A stretch of DNA of 64,000 nt from Agarivorans aestuarii. GTDB taxonomy: Bacteria > Pseudomonadota > Gammaproteobacteria > Enterobacterales > Celerinatantimonadaceae. Under the pieces are notes generated by a model. The model saw only the letters and a list, made by a program, of their open reading frames with translations. It made no database searches and was not told the origin of the DNA. Position 1 is the stretch's first letter. Each line of letters opens with the position of its first letter. Shown here piece by piece: positions 24,974 to 34,142 of the stretch. Made by a program: the position numbers and the translations under genes. The DNA lies in contig NZ_AP023033.1 of the NCBI RefSeq assembly GCF_019670125.1, forward strand, positions 2,097,001 through 2,161,000. Reading direction: 5' to 3'.

Positions 24974-25339
24974 ATGAAATCTACACAAGAGCAAGACGAG
25001 CAAATAGCCAACATGGTCTTTTCAAAAATCTATCCTCTTTACCTTACCAAGGTTGAGAAAAAAGCGCGTACAAGTAACGAACTTAATCAGGTTATTAGCT
25101 GGCTTACCGGCTATAGCGAGGCTGTTCTTCAAAAGCATATTAATGGCTCTGCCACATTCAAAGAGTTCTTCGCTGACGCCACTATTAACCCAAACGCTAA
25201 GTTAATAACCGGAAAGATTTGTGGCTATAAAGTGGAAGAAATTGACAACCCTTTGACCCAACAAGTTCGCTACCTTGATAAGTTAGTTGATGAACTTGCA
25301 AAAGGGCATGAATTGAAAAAGATCTTTAGAGGCGCTTAA
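24974..25339 (+). CDS. DUF2200 family protein, cassette gene 6
   Basis: A 121-residue cytosolic protein matching DUF2200 by overall pattern (IANMVFSKIYPLYLTKVEKKARTSNELNQVI, WLTGYSEAVLQKHI, YKVEEIDNPLTQQVRYLDKLVDELAKG). Its function is unknown; family members are common in integron cassettes and elsewhere. AAGG lies about ten bases before the ATG. The R'' complement of the preceding R' (AGATAAC, 25347-25353) follows the stop by 7 bp. After that no right half of an attC is recognisable, marking the end of the array. Confidence 0.82.
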   Translation: MKSTQEQDEQIANMVFSKIYPLYLTKVEKKARTSNELNQVISWLTGYSEAVLQKHINGSATFKEFFADATINPNAKLITGKICGYKVEEIDNPLTQQVRYLDKLVDELAKGHELKKIFRGA

Positions 25340-25393
25340 GCTAATCAGATAACAAGCTAAACATGCTTTTAAAGAAGCTGAGAGCGTGGTGAC

Positions 25394-25429
25394 TAAAAGG
25401 CCAAAGCAAGGTTTGCTTTGGCCTTTTAG
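25394..25429. terminator. Bidirectional terminator
   Basis: AAAAGGCCAAAGCAA and TTGCTTTGGCCTTTT form a long stem with runs of A and T on both sides. It serves the cassette transcript and the minus-strand RND gene. Confidence 0.85.
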
Positions 25430-25453
25430 GTTCTTGGAGCTAAGTTTTAAGGC

Positions 25454-28400
25454 TTAAGCCTTAGTAGCCTGTTTGTCGGCAGTGATCTGCTGGTTAAGTT
25501 GCTCGCCAACATGGCCTGGAGAGTGAGTTGAGCGCGCTAATAGCTGATACATTGCTGGTATCACCAGTAAGCTAACAACCGACGCAAAGGCCATGCCGAA
25601 CAATACCACTGTACCTACTGAGATACGGCTTTCTGCTCCCGCGCCAGTAGAGACAATTAAGGGGATTGCTCCGGCTACCGTGGTAAAGGCTGTCATGGTA
25701 ATTGGGCGTAAGCGCCTTGATGCTGCTTGCACAATCGCTTGGTTAAACTCAATACCTCGGTCGCGAAGTTGGTTGGCGTACTCAACAATGAGAATGCCAT
25801 TTTTGGTTACCATGCCAATGAGCATGATCATGGCTATTTGGCTGTAAATATTGAGGCTTTCGCCCATTAAATACATGCCTGCTAGGCCACCAAATATTCC
25901 CATCGGTACGGTAAGCATCACCACCATTGGGTTGATAAAGCTTTCAAATTGGGCGGCAAGCACTAAATAAGCAACTAATATGGCTAAGCAGAAAATAATA
26001 AAGGTACTGCTTTGATTTTCTTTGTAGTCTTTTGATTCTCCACTGTAGGCAATAGATATGTCGCTAGGCAGCTGCTCAATGGCAAACTGTTCTAGGTAAT
26101 CTAGTGCTTCTCCCATAGTATGGCCTTGATTAAGCGTACCCGAAACAGTCACCGCTCGCTGTTTGTCTAAGCGGCTTAGTCGGCTGGCAGAGGCTATTTC
26201 TTCTAGTTGGGTTACGCTATCTAGCGTTACCAAACTACCGTTTGCTGCACGTAGGTAAATTTTGCTTAAATCGCTGGCGCTGTTAAAGCCTTCTTCGCCT
26301 CCACGTAGGTAAACGTCGTACTCTTCGCCTCTGTCTACAAAGGTTGTTTCGCTGCGACCTCCTAACATTACCTCTAATGTGTCGGAAATGTCGCTCACAC
26401 TTACGCCTAATTCAGCGGCGCGTTGGCGGTCAATTTTTACAATAAGCTCTGGGGTTTTTTCAGAATAGTTAATATCTACCGTACTAATCGCAGGATGTGC
26501 TTCGGCGGCTTGCATAACTACTTGGCCCCAATGATTTAGCTCCTCAAAGCTTGAACCCGCCAATACAAATTGAATAGGGTCGTTTGATTTTCCTCTAAAG
26601 CCTGGCTGCATGGGTCGAATAGAAATGTCGGCAATATTAGACAGTGTTTTACGCAGTAGGTTAACCACGTCGCCAGCGTTTTGTTCACGCTCTGCCCAGT
26701 CTTCTAGTTGAACAATGATAAAGGCAGTATTGTCGCCGGCGCGGCCACCAAAGGCTGGCGTTTGCATGTTGAATGACTTAATCACGCCATTGCCAACCAA
26801 GGGCATAATTTGCTGCTCTACTTGGTCCATGTTGGTGGTCATACGATCATAGCTAGTACCTTCGGCACCCTTGATCATGATGAATACCACACCTCTGTCT
26901 TCAACCGGCGCAAGTTGCGAGGGGATAGCTTGCATAAACGCAACACTGCCAAGCACACACAATACAATGGCGGTAGGCCCGGCAGTGCGAGTAGCAGTAA
27001 TCTTGTTTAGCAGAGTTTGATAAGCAGGGATCAGTTTTGCGAATGCTGCGTCCATCATTTTGCTTATACGGCTAGGTTTAGCATTGTGGCGTAACAGTTT
27101 GCTGCTGAGCACGGGGGTAAGAGTTAGTGCAATAAACGAAGAGAAAATAACGGCTACCGATAGCAATACCGAAAACTCGGTAAACATCTTACCTACCATG
27201 CCGTCCATGTAGGCAATGGGCAAAAACACCATAACTAAAACCAAAGTGGTTGCAATAACGGCAAAACCAACTTCACGGGTACCGCGATAAGCTGCTAGCA
27301 AGGGCGGGGTGCCTTGCTCGATGTGGTGGTAAATATTTTCTACTACCACAATTGCATCATCCACCACTAAACCAATAGCAAGAATAAGCGCCATTAAAGT
27401 AATTAGGTTGATGGAAAAGCCAAAGCTTTGTGCGGCGATAAAGGTGGCAATTAGCGATACGGGAACGGTAATCGCCGGAATAATGGTTACTCGTGCTTGG
27501 CCTAGGAAAATATATAGCACTAACACAACTAAGCCACCGGTGATCATTAAGGTTTGGTAGACCTCGTCGATGGCTTGGTCGATAAATACCGTGGCATCGT
27601 AATCTACTTTTAGCTCGGTGCCCTCGGGTACAAAACGTTGTAAACGCTCAACCTCGTTTGCAACCATGGTGGCTACATTAAGTGGGTTAGCATCTAATTG
27701 CGTAACTATGCCTAGGCTTAGGTTTAAGATGCCATCACTTTTAAAGGTGGAGTTTTCGTTCTCGGCACCAACAAATACGCTGGCGACATCTTTTAGATAA
27801 ACGTGAGTGCCGTCTTCACTGGTTCGAATTCGCAGGTAGTCAAAATCTTCAGGCTCGGCATAGAGTCGCTCGGTGCGTACCGACATCACCGTGGTATCGT
27901 TTCTTATTTCACCGCCGGGTAACTCGAGGTTTTCACTTTTTAATGCAGTAACAATGTCGCTAGGAGTAACTTGTCGGCCGGCCATTAAGGTGGGGTCGAG
28001 TTTTACATACATTACTTTGTATAATGCACCGGTAAGTTCTACCGAGCTTACTCCGCTAATAAGGTTAAAACGATCTACCAATACGCGCTCTGCGTAGTCG
28101 GTTAGCTCGGTGCGATCCATCTTATTGGAGTTTAGGTTGATATAGATAGAGGCTTCGCCGCTGCCGTTATCTTTAGACACAACTGGATCAGTAATATCAT
28201 CGGGCAAACTACGCTTGGCTCGCTCTACGGCATCACGCACATCGCTTACACCCTCGGTTAAGGACCAACCCAGTAAAAATGTTACGGTTACCCGCGACAT
28301 ACCATTTCGGGACACGGAATCAATTTGATCAATACCACTAATACCCGATAATTGGTCTTCAATTACCGAGGTTATTTGGCTGTCGATTATGGTGGCAGAC

Positions 28401-28561
28401 ACGCCCTCGTAGCGGGTGCTAATGGTAACAACTGGGTTTTCTACATCTGGCATTTCTCGCACAGCCAATTGGCTAAACGAAGCAATACCAAAAACACACA
28501 GCAACAAGCTTAATACAATGGCAACAACAGGGCGTTTTACCGAAATGTCAGACAGCAGCAT
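25454..28561 (-). CDS. RND efflux pump, inner-membrane transporter (HAE1/AcrB type)
   Basis: A 1035-residue proton-driven multidrug exporter spanning the inner membrane, with large periplasmic loops. The N-terminus is MLLSDISVKRPVVAIVLSLLL. TM4 holds the paired aspartates of the proton relay in LAIGLVVDDAIVVVENI, and the second half repeats the fold (GMVTKNGILIVEYANQLRDRG). Full family length. The ATG overlaps the stop of the upstream adaptor gene by one base (TAATG), so the two are cotranslated. No outer-membrane factor lies nearby, so TolC elsewhere is probably used. Substrates are unknown. Confidence 0.95.
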   Translation of the reverse strand: MLLSDISVKRPVVAIVLSLLLCVFGIASFSQLAVREMPDVENPVVTISTRYEGVSATIIDSQITSVIEDQLSGISGIDQIDSVSRNGMSRVTVTFLLGWSLTEGVSDVRDAVERAKRSLPDDITDPVVSKDNGSGEASIYINLNSNKMDRTELTDYAERVLVDRFNLISGVSSVELTGALYKVMYVKLDPTLMAGRQVTPSDIVTALKSENLELPGGEIRNDTTVMSVRTERLYAEPEDFDYLRIRTSEDGTHVYLKDVASVFVGAENENSTFKSDGILNLSLGIVTQLDANPLNVATMVANEVERLQRFVPEGTELKVDYDATVFIDQAIDEVYQTLMITGGLVVLVLYIFLGQARVTIIPAITVPVSLIATFIAAQSFGFSINLITLMALILAIGLVVDDAIVVVENIYHHIEQGTPPLLAAYRGTREVGFAVIATTLVLVMVFLPIAYMDGMVGKMFTEFSVLLSVAVIFSSFIALTLTPVLSSKLLRHNAKPSRISKMMDAAFAKLIPAYQTLLNKITATRTAGPTAIVLCVLGSVAFMQAIPSQLAPVEDRGVVFIMIKGAEGTSYDRMTTNMDQVEQQIMPLVGNGVIKSFNMQTPAFGGRAGDNTAFIIVQLEDWAEREQNAGDVVNLLRKTLSNIADISIRPMQPGFRGKSNDPIQFVLAGSSFEELNHWGQVVMQAAEAHPAISTVDINYSEKTPELIVKIDRQRAAELGVSVSDISDTLEVMLGGRSETTFVDRGEEYDVYLRGGEEGFNSASDLSKIYLRAANGSLVTLDSVTQLEEIASASRLSRLDKQRAVTVSGTLNQGHTMGEALDYLEQFAIEQLPSDISIAYSGESKDYKENQSSTFIIFCLAILVAYLVLAAQFESFINPMVVMLTVPMGIFGGLAGMYLMGESLNIYSQIAMIMLIGMVTKNGILIVEYANQLRDRGIEFNQAIVQAASRRLRPITMTAFTTVAGAIPLIVSTGAGAESRISVGTVVLFGMAFASVVSLLVIPAMYQLLARSTHSPGHVGEQLNQQITADKQATKA

Positions 28562-29658
28562 TAAATTGGCTCCTGAGTGGCTTTTTCATCGGCGAGTTGT
28601 TTCGATTTGGCGACTTTGGTGTCTACTTGTTTAATCCGAGCGCCGTCGCGAATATTCACCAGGCCTTGTACTACGATGTTGTCGTTTAATGCTAAACCTT
28701 GGTCGATTAGCACGTAGTTATTGATACGTGCACCTAGATGAACTTCGGTGCGATGAGCAATATTGTTTTCTCCAACCACATACACAAACCGTTTGGTGCC
28801 AGAGTATTCAATAGCCTGCACAGGGATCATTGCTTGAGTGGCTGCTGGTAAGGTGAGCTTAGCGCGCATCATCATGCCCGGTTTTAGTTGTTTACTGGTG
28901 TTGTCGAAGTTAACTCGCACAGTGAGGTTAAGGGTATTGCTGTCTACTCGTGGGTCTATGGCGTCGATGGTGCCTTCAAAGATCTGCTGTGGCCAAGCCG
29001 GGGTTGTGGCTTGTATAGGCATGCCTTTGGATAATAGAGACAAATATTGGTCGGGCACATTTAGGTCGAGTTGCAGACTTGATAGGTTGTCTAAGCTGAG
29101 TAGCGATTGATTTGCGTTAATCAGTTCACCGTTACTGATATTGATTAATCCAGTAACCCCAGTAAAAGGCGCGGTAAGAGTGTGATCATCAAACTCGGAT
29201 TGCGCTGACTGCAATCGTGCTTTGGCAATCGTTACGCTGGCCAGTTGTGCATCAAAACTGGTTTGCGAAACAGCTTTACGTTTTAGCAGTTGTTCAAATT
29301 CATACAGTTTTCGTTGCTCGTCGGCCAAGTAAGCTTTTGCTTCGGCTAATGCTGCACTGGCTTTTAAATCGTTTAGCTTAACTAATACGTCGCCTGCTTG
29401 AACTCGTTGATTAGAACGCACATTGATTTGATTAATCTTGCCGCTGACTTCTGCTGCAATAGCCACCGACTGTTCGGCATCTAGGGTGCCAATTAAGCTT
29501 AGGTTTTGAGCTAGGCTATGTTGTTGCACTTGCTCTGTTGTTACCAAAGTGGGGGCAAGGCTACGCGCTGGGTTGCCATTTGTAGACTGCTGATTGATCA
29601 CTATTAGAGCGATCATGCAAATAATGAGAACTGGCGGTAAAACATAACGTAAGTACAT
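28561..29658 (-). CDS. RND efflux membrane-fusion (adaptor) protein
   Basis: A 365-residue periplasmic adaptor with an N-terminal membrane anchor (VLPPVLIICMIALIVI), not a lipobox. It has a lipoyl/biotinyl-like half-motif pair (VAIAAEVSGKINQINVRSNQRVQAGDVLVKLND), a coiled-coil hairpin (about 100-165) and a beta-barrel with LKPGMMMRAKLTLP. First gene of the two-gene operon with the RND pump, which it links to an outer-membrane channel. GGA lies six bases before the ATG. Confidence 0.94.
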   Translation of the reverse strand: MYLRYVLPPVLIICMIALIVINQQSTNGNPARSLAPTLVTTEQVQQHSLAQNLSLIGTLDAEQSVAIAAEVSGKINQINVRSNQRVQAGDVLVKLNDLKASAALAEAKAYLADEQRKLYEFEQLLKRKAVSQTSFDAQLASVTIAKARLQSAQSEFDDHTLTAPFTGVTGLINISNGELINANQSLLSLDNLSSLQLDLNVPDQYLSLLSKGMPIQATTPAWPQQIFEGTIDAIDPRVDSNTLNLTVRVNFDNTSKQLKPGMMMRAKLTLPAATQAMIPVQAIEYSGTKRFVYVVGENNIAHRTEVHLGARINNYVLIDQGLALNDNIVVQGLVNIRDGARIKQVDTKVAKSKQLADEKATQEPI

Positions 29659-29853
29659 GGGAGTCCATCGAGCTTAAAAATGAATAGCTATTTTACGTTG
29701 TTTAGGTTTCTGTTTAGGTAAACTAATGTAAAGATATGCAAAGGTTTTCCTTTCTATGTGCTGTGTAATTAACGCGGCTTATTTATTTATGCTTTAGTGT
29801 TGATGTAATGTAGATTTTTACGTGGCAATGTGAGCTTAAACTAGTGAGTAAGC

Positions 29854-29931
29854 TTAAGTGATTTGGAGGAACAATGATGAAAGCAAGCAAGATTAAGTGA
29901 TTTGGAGGAACAATGATGAAAGCAAGCAAGA
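29854..29931 (+). repeat. 39-bp tandem duplication covering a ribosome-binding site and start codon
   Basis: Two copies, 29854-29892 and 29893-29931, each holding GGAGGAACAATGATGAAAGC. The first copy therefore makes an 8-codon frame MMKASKIK ending in TGA (29874-29900), and the second starts the thioredoxin-like gene at 29913. Confidence 0.95.
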
Positions 29932-30254
29932 TGGGTTATAACCCAGAGTACCAAGAAGAAGCGCCTAGCAGCGAGGATTTAGCAGCATTAAGTGGATATG
30001 CAGTATTAGAGTTTGGTGCGCCTTGGTGTGGCCATTGTAAAGCTGCTGCCAGTGCGGTTGAGTCGGTGTTATCTTCAAAAAATTTACCACACATCAAAGT
30101 GTTTGACGGCAAAGGTAAGCGCTTAGGGCGAGCATTTCAGGTTAAGCTTTGGCCAACTTTAATATTGCTTGAGTCCGGTAAGGAAGTGGCACGAGTTGTA
30201 AGGCCAGTTGCTGTCGGCGATGTACAGGCGCTATTCGCAACACTAGAAAACTAA
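29913..30254 (+). CDS. Thioredoxin-family protein
   Basis: A 113-residue thioredoxin fold with the active site WCGHC (C39 and C42) in VLEFGAPWCGHCKA, and the cis-proline region as KLWPTLILLESG. No signal peptide, so it is a cytosolic thiol-disulfide oxidoreductase. The CGHC centre is more like disulfide-isomerase or thioredoxin-like proteins than the CGPC of TrxA. Its ribosome-binding site and start lie in the second copy of a 39-bp duplication, so a short leader peptide could be translated just ahead. Confidence 0.9.
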   Translation: MMKASKMGYNPEYQEEAPSSEDLAALSGYAVLEFGAPWCGHCKAAASAVESVLSSKNLPHIKVFDGKGKRLGRAFQVKLWPTLILLESGKEVARVVRPVAVGDVQALFATLEN

Positions 30255-30391
30255 GCTTTTACTACAGCTTTACAGTTAACTTAAGTAAAATGCTCAAGCT
30301 AATTTTTAGCCAGGCTATTTTGATAAGCCAACACCCTATAGGCTTATAGTCGCTTTGGTGTTAATCCTCCTCCCAATTATTAAGTGTTGTT

Positions 30392-30880
30392 ATGCAAGCT
30401 TTTAAAACGCAGTTTACGCTGTCACGCCAATACCTCGCCGAATGTTTTGATCAAACATCGCCCTTTGAAAAGAAGTCCGCTATAAAGAAGTGGTTTCCTG
30501 CTTTATTGCTATTAGTAGGCTTAGCGCTGTTGATGTTTACCGAGCAGCCCAAAGTAGCGGGTAGCATGCTAATTGGTTTGGCGGTATTAGAGTTAATTCA
30601 TATTCGCTTTAAACGTGCGTGGTGGCTCACTCGACAAATGTGGGGGCGCAGCGCTAATAGTGAGATAAAACTTAGCATTAACAATGAAGGTATAGAGACA
30701 CAAAATCCTTACACCAAAACCAGCCTAGCTTGGGACAATGTAGAGACGGTTATTGAAACGGAGCTTGGCATTATTTTGGTGGCTAAAACAGGCGGTAGAC
30801 AGTATTTGTCGAAGTCTTTGTTTCCAGAAGAGCTGGTGGCAGAAATAATTGTTAAGTTTAAAGCGGTTGAAGAAGACTAG
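30392..30880 (+). CDS. YcxB-like membrane protein
   Basis: A 162-residue protein with two membrane helices (FPALLLLVGLALLMF, VAGSMLIGLAVLELIHI, about 51-90). A cytosolic C-terminal domain of the YcxB type follows, with INNEGIETQNPYTKTSLAWDNVETVIETELGIILVA. In this family the C-terminal half resembles a PH-like bacterial domain; function unknown. It stands alone between the thioredoxin-like and glyoxalase-like genes. Confidence 0.75.
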   Translation: MQAFKTQFTLSRQYLAECFDQTSPFEKKSAIKKWFPALLLLVGLALLMFTEQPKVAGSMLIGLAVLELIHIRFKRAWWLTRQMWGRSANSEIKLSINNEGIETQNPYTKTSLAWDNVETVIETELGIILVAKTGGRQYLSKSLFPEELVAEIIVKFKAVEED

Positions 30881-31026
30881 TTGTTTGTGCAAGGTAGTTA
30901 GTTTTAGTTGAGTGATTTAGTAGCGGTTTGCGAATAATAGAGAGTAAACAGTAAGATCATTCTATATCTTGGTTGCTTGGAATTTTAAGCTGATTGCAGT
31001 TTGTTTTATAAACTAAAGGGCAAAGT

Positions 31027-31410
31027 ATGTTTAGCCACGTAATGATTGGTACCAACGATTTAGCACGTTCAAAAGCATTTTATGACCAGATTATGCAAGT
31101 GCTTGGGTATAACGAAGGTGTGATGGATGCTAAAGGTCGCTGTATGTATGCCACTGCATCGGGAGTGTTGGGCTTAACTAAGCCAATTAATGGTGAAGAC
31201 GCCACTAATGGCAATGGGATGACAGTGGGGTTTTTAGCTAGCAACCCAGAGATGGTGGATACGTGGCACGCGGTGGGGCTTGCTAATGGTGGAACTGGAA
31301 TCGAAGAGCCACCAGGCATAAGAGGTAAAGCGCCACGAAAACTTTATATGGCTTATTTGCGCGACCCCGATGGCAATAAGATATGCGCAACCCATTTTGT
31401 GCTCGATTAG
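31027..31410 (+). CDS. VOC (glyoxalase/bleomycin-resistance) family protein
   Basis: A 127-residue single vicinal-oxygen-chelate module. It starts MFSHVMIGTNDLARSKAFYDQIMQVLGY and ends YLRDPDGNKICATH, both hallmarks of the family. His4 and a Glu/Asp near the end are candidate metal ligands. Such stand-alone proteins act as lyases, dioxygenases or resistance proteins; which one cannot be told. AAAGGGCA precedes the ATG. Confidence 0.88.
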   Translation: MFSHVMIGTNDLARSKAFYDQIMQVLGYNEGVMDAKGRCMYATASGVLGLTKPINGEDATNGNGMTVGFLASNPEMVDTWHAVGLANGGTGIEEPPGIRGKAPRKLYMAYLRDPDGNKICATHFVLD

Positions 31411-31430
31411 CGTTATGCACTTAACGAAAT

Positions 31431-31463
31431 AAAAACCAGCGACTTTAGCCGCTGGTTTTTTTG
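31431..31463. terminator. Terminator between convergent genes
   Basis: AAAACCAGCG and CGCTGGTTTT form a stem with flanking A and T runs. It can serve the VOC gene and the opposing gene that ends at 31475. Confidence 0.88.
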
Positions 31464-31474
31464 TTTAGGCCGGG

Positions 31475-32611
31475 TTAAAAACACACTTTAGTGTATTCGC
31501 TAAATAGCGGGTTATCGCCCGACACGTAAGCACAGCCTTGCTTAGTATCAAAAATCATTGATTCAACAGTAACAAAGTCTTTGTCGTAAAGGGTAATGTT
31601 GATTGGCTTTTGCTTAAGAATGTATTTCATCCCTTGCACTGTTTTTTCTTTACTAAAGTCTACGAAGTTTTGCGCTGCTTGTTCGCGAGCAAAGCTATCG
31701 ACAAAAGTTTCGTTTGCCTCTGTCATGCTCATGGTTTCAAGCATTGTTTGTTTCATTTTTGCATTGTGGTTAGCGTGGCCAATGCCACCGTCCCCACGTA
31801 CTAGAACAGTAGCATCTACCGACATTTCTATAGCACCATGGTCGCCAGAATCATCAGCAACGGTAAAGTTCATGGCTACCGGTGTGGTGTAATGCTTAAG
31901 TTTGTTAAAGGCATCTTCAACACTGGTTGATGAAGTAATCGCTGCAAACACAGCATCTATGGTTACAATATTTTTGGTGTTTATATCTGCTGTGGTGCCG
32001 CTAGGCTCGCCCATAATATTTAGCACCACGCCAACGTGTTTACCCATTCCTTGAAAATGACTCCCGTCGGTGGGTATAAAGATAGTATCGTCGGTCTTGA
32101 TCACACGGGTAGGGTAGTTAAGTAAGTGGTCGATCCCTAGGTCATTGTTTTGCGCAACAATGCCGGTATCTGCAAAGGCAAGTGTTGTGCAACCGCGCAT
32201 TTTAGTGGCTGCGTCAGAAAGAGTTTGCTTAGTGCTGGCCTGCATAATCGACTTGTTTACTGACCAGTCCATTTGCAATGCTGCGGCATATAACTCGTGT
32301 ACTTCTACTCCTCGAATCTCTGCTTGGCGTTCCATCATAGCGGCATACTTAGGGGCTATTGCTTGGTTGTTTGCTACTGCATTTTTAGCTAGCGTGAGTA
32401 CTTCGGCATCCGGCGTTAGGCGGTCAAACTTAGCAAGTGTTTGTGCTAAGGCTTCTGCGCTTTGGCCGCTTAAGTCGATAAGCTCTGCGCCGTTTTGATG
32501 GGCTGCACGTTGAGGCTGGTAATAATCTAACTTATCGCCAGCTTTCATGTCGGCTAAAGCATGCGTTGAGAGCAATGCGAGTGTAACAACAGTTAATATA
32601 GATTTTTTCAT
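31475..32611 (-). CDS. Secreted Ntn-hydrolase-like protein (C45/acyl-transferase type)
   Basis: A protein of about 378 residues with a signal peptide (MKKSILTVVTLALLSTHALA). I chose ATG 32611, four codons inside a longer TTG frame, because the signal peptide then starts normally. The motif MRGCTTLAFAD places a Cys after Gly in a position typical of the nucleophile of C45/penicillin acyltransferase-like Ntn hydrolases. HFQGMGKHVGVVLNIMGEPSG and GDHGAIEMSVD resemble the same fold. Mature Ntn hydrolases cleave themselves before the Cys; whether this one does is unknown. Substrate unknown; the family call is tentative. Confidence 0.65.
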   Translation of the reverse strand: MKKSILTVVTLALLSTHALADMKAGDKLDYYQPQRAAHQNGAELIDLSGQSAEALAQTLAKFDRLTPDAEVLTLAKNAVANNQAIAPKYAAMMERQAEIRGVEVHELYAAALQMDWSVNKSIMQASTKQTLSDAATKMRGCTTLAFADTGIVAQNNDLGIDHLLNYPTRVIKTDDTIFIPTDGSHFQGMGKHVGVVLNIMGEPSGTTADINTKNIVTIDAVFAAITSSTSVEDAFNKLKHYTTPVAMNFTVADDSGDHGAIEMSVDATVLVRGDGGIGHANHNAKMKQTMLETMSMTEANETFVDSFAREQAAQNFVDFSKEKTVQGMKYILKQKPINITLYDKDFVTVESMIFDTKQGCAYVSGDNPLFSEYTKVCF

Positions 32612-32749
32612 AGTTCGCACCAAGTGGTTAAGAATGTTTGGTGAGATCAGATTATCAACTGCTGCTTCTAAAGTTTGTAACGATAAAGTACCAGTATTCC
32701 AATATTTGGAAAGCCCATGAATTGAATATCTTGGAAAATTTAGCGTCGA

Positions 32750-33955
32750 CTAGTTATGGTCATTTACCCGTAGTCGCTTACCTTTTGCTGCTAGCGCGCA
32801 GAATACCGTACAAGCCACGCCAAACAGAGCAATGATTAAGAGTGGTAAGCTCCAAGTCCCCGTTGAGGTATGGATAAAACCTATAAGCGAAGGGCCGGTT
32901 GCCGCTAAAGCATAACCAAAGCTTTGCGACATGCCCGACAGTGCGGCTGCTTGTTGAGTATTTGTTGTTTTATGGCCAATAAAACTTAGCGCTACAATAA
33001 ACGTAGCGCAGTTGCTTAGGCCAAATAATCCTACCCATAATATGGCTAAACCGGGTGCTAATATCATCCCCAGCAAACTAAATACTACGCTAGATGCACA
33101 CAGTGTTATTAGCAAAGTATGGTTTCTTAGCTTGGCCAAAATGGGCATCAACACTAGGCCTGGCACCATGGTAGAAAACTGCAAAAATCCATATATATAA
33201 CCAGCATCTAATTCGCTGTAGCCAACATCGTTCAGTATTTTTGGCAGCCATCCAGCAAAGGCGTAAAAGGTAAAAGAGTTGATGCCAAGTGCTAAGGTAA
33301 CAAACCAAGCTACCGGTAAACGCAGCAGTGAAGTAATGGACACAGACTCGCTATGTTGCTCTGCTTGGTGCTGCTGTCTCGATTTTGTTGTAAGTTTTGG
33401 TAGCCAGAATAGTAGGGCGGCTAAGGGAAAGATAAGGTTAAAGGCTAGCGCAAATTGCCAACCAAATAGCTGTTCTGGCGCTTGTTGCGATAAGGGCACC
33501 ATCACACTTGCCGCCAAGGTTGAACCCACACCCATTACAAAAATGTACAGCGATGAAACCTCAGAAATACGCTCTGGGAAAAACTTTTTAACTACCGCTG
33601 GCAATAGTACATTACCAAAAGCGATGCCTGCGCCCATTACAACGGTACCCAAATATAAGGGCGAAACTAAACCCATCGAGCGAACCGCTACACCTAGGGC
33701 CACGCAAAATAACGAAATTACCAAGGCTTTTTCTAAGCCAAGGTTTTGCGCTAGTTTAGGCGCTAAAGATGAAAAAACCGCCAAGGATATTAACGGAAGC
33801 GCAGTCACAAACCCCGCCTGAGCAGCAGACAGTGAAAGGCTTTCCATAATTTGCTCTAGCACTGGGGCTAAGCTGGTAAACGGTGCTCTTAAATTAAGGG
33901 CCACTAAAAACACGCCTAACAGCGTGAGCAGTGTAACGGGTGATAAGCGAGGCAT
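32750..33955 (-). CDS. MFS transporter, CynX/NimT family
   Basis: A 401-residue inner-membrane transporter with about 12 hydrophobic helices. The opening LTLLGVFLVALNLRAPFTSLAPVLEQI is typical of the CynX/NimT (cyanate/nitroimidazole) branch. It is probably a single-gene unit; the ATG is at 33955 and the upstream space is shared with the divergent small gene at 34143. Substrate not predictable. Confidence 0.88.
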   Translation of the reverse strand: MPRLSPVTLLTLLGVFLVALNLRAPFTSLAPVLEQIMESLSLSAAQAGFVTALPLISLAVFSSLAPKLAQNLGLEKALVISLFCVALGVAVRSMGLVSPLYLGTVVMGAGIAFGNVLLPAVVKKFFPERISEVSSLYIFVMGVGSTLAASVMVPLSQQAPEQLFGWQFALAFNLIFPLAALLFWLPKLTTKSRQQHQAEQHSESVSITSLLRLPVAWFVTLALGINSFTFYAFAGWLPKILNDVGYSELDAGYIYGFLQFSTMVPGLVLMPILAKLRNHTLLITLCASSVVFSLLGMILAPGLAILWVGLFGLSNCATFIVALSFIGHKTTNTQQAAALSGMSQSFGYALAATGPSLIGFIHTSTGTWSLPLLIIALFGVACTVFCALAAKGKRLRVNDHN

Positions 33956-34142
33956 CTTGAGTACTACTAAGATAAAACTAGATTTTACATCAAACTAGCG
34001 AATTTGTATTACATATTTGTGGCTTACGAAATAGTAAAGTTTTGTTGGAGCTTAAGCTTGGCGATTGCTAAAAGCTGGGTGTAGAGTAAATAACAGATTA
34101 ATAGATTACATTGTTGGTTTCAGCTAAGCCTTGGAGAGGTGT

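Larger units (their letters stand above)
21955..25353 (+). mobile_element. Integron gene-cassette array without integrase in the window (CALIN-like)
   Basis: R' boxes (GTTRRRY-like) and R'' boxes frame successive co-oriented genes. For five cassettes the R' at the cassette start is the exact reverse complement of the R'' that follows its gene. The pairs are GTTAGAT/ATCTAAC (21954, 23083), GTTATAA/TTATAAC (23174, 23514), GTTAAGT/ACTTAAC (23575, 24154), GTTATGT/ACATAAC (24238, 24533) and GTTATCT/AGATAAC (24923, 25347). This is what a circularised cassette must show. No intI or attI is present, and the last attC lacks a recognisable 3' half. Confidence 0.88.

Noticed and set aside
33279..33821. 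A 180-codon plus-strand frame opposite the CynX/NimT transporter
   Set aside because: Shadow frame: low-complexity composition with no family features, while the minus strand encodes a complete MFS transporter.
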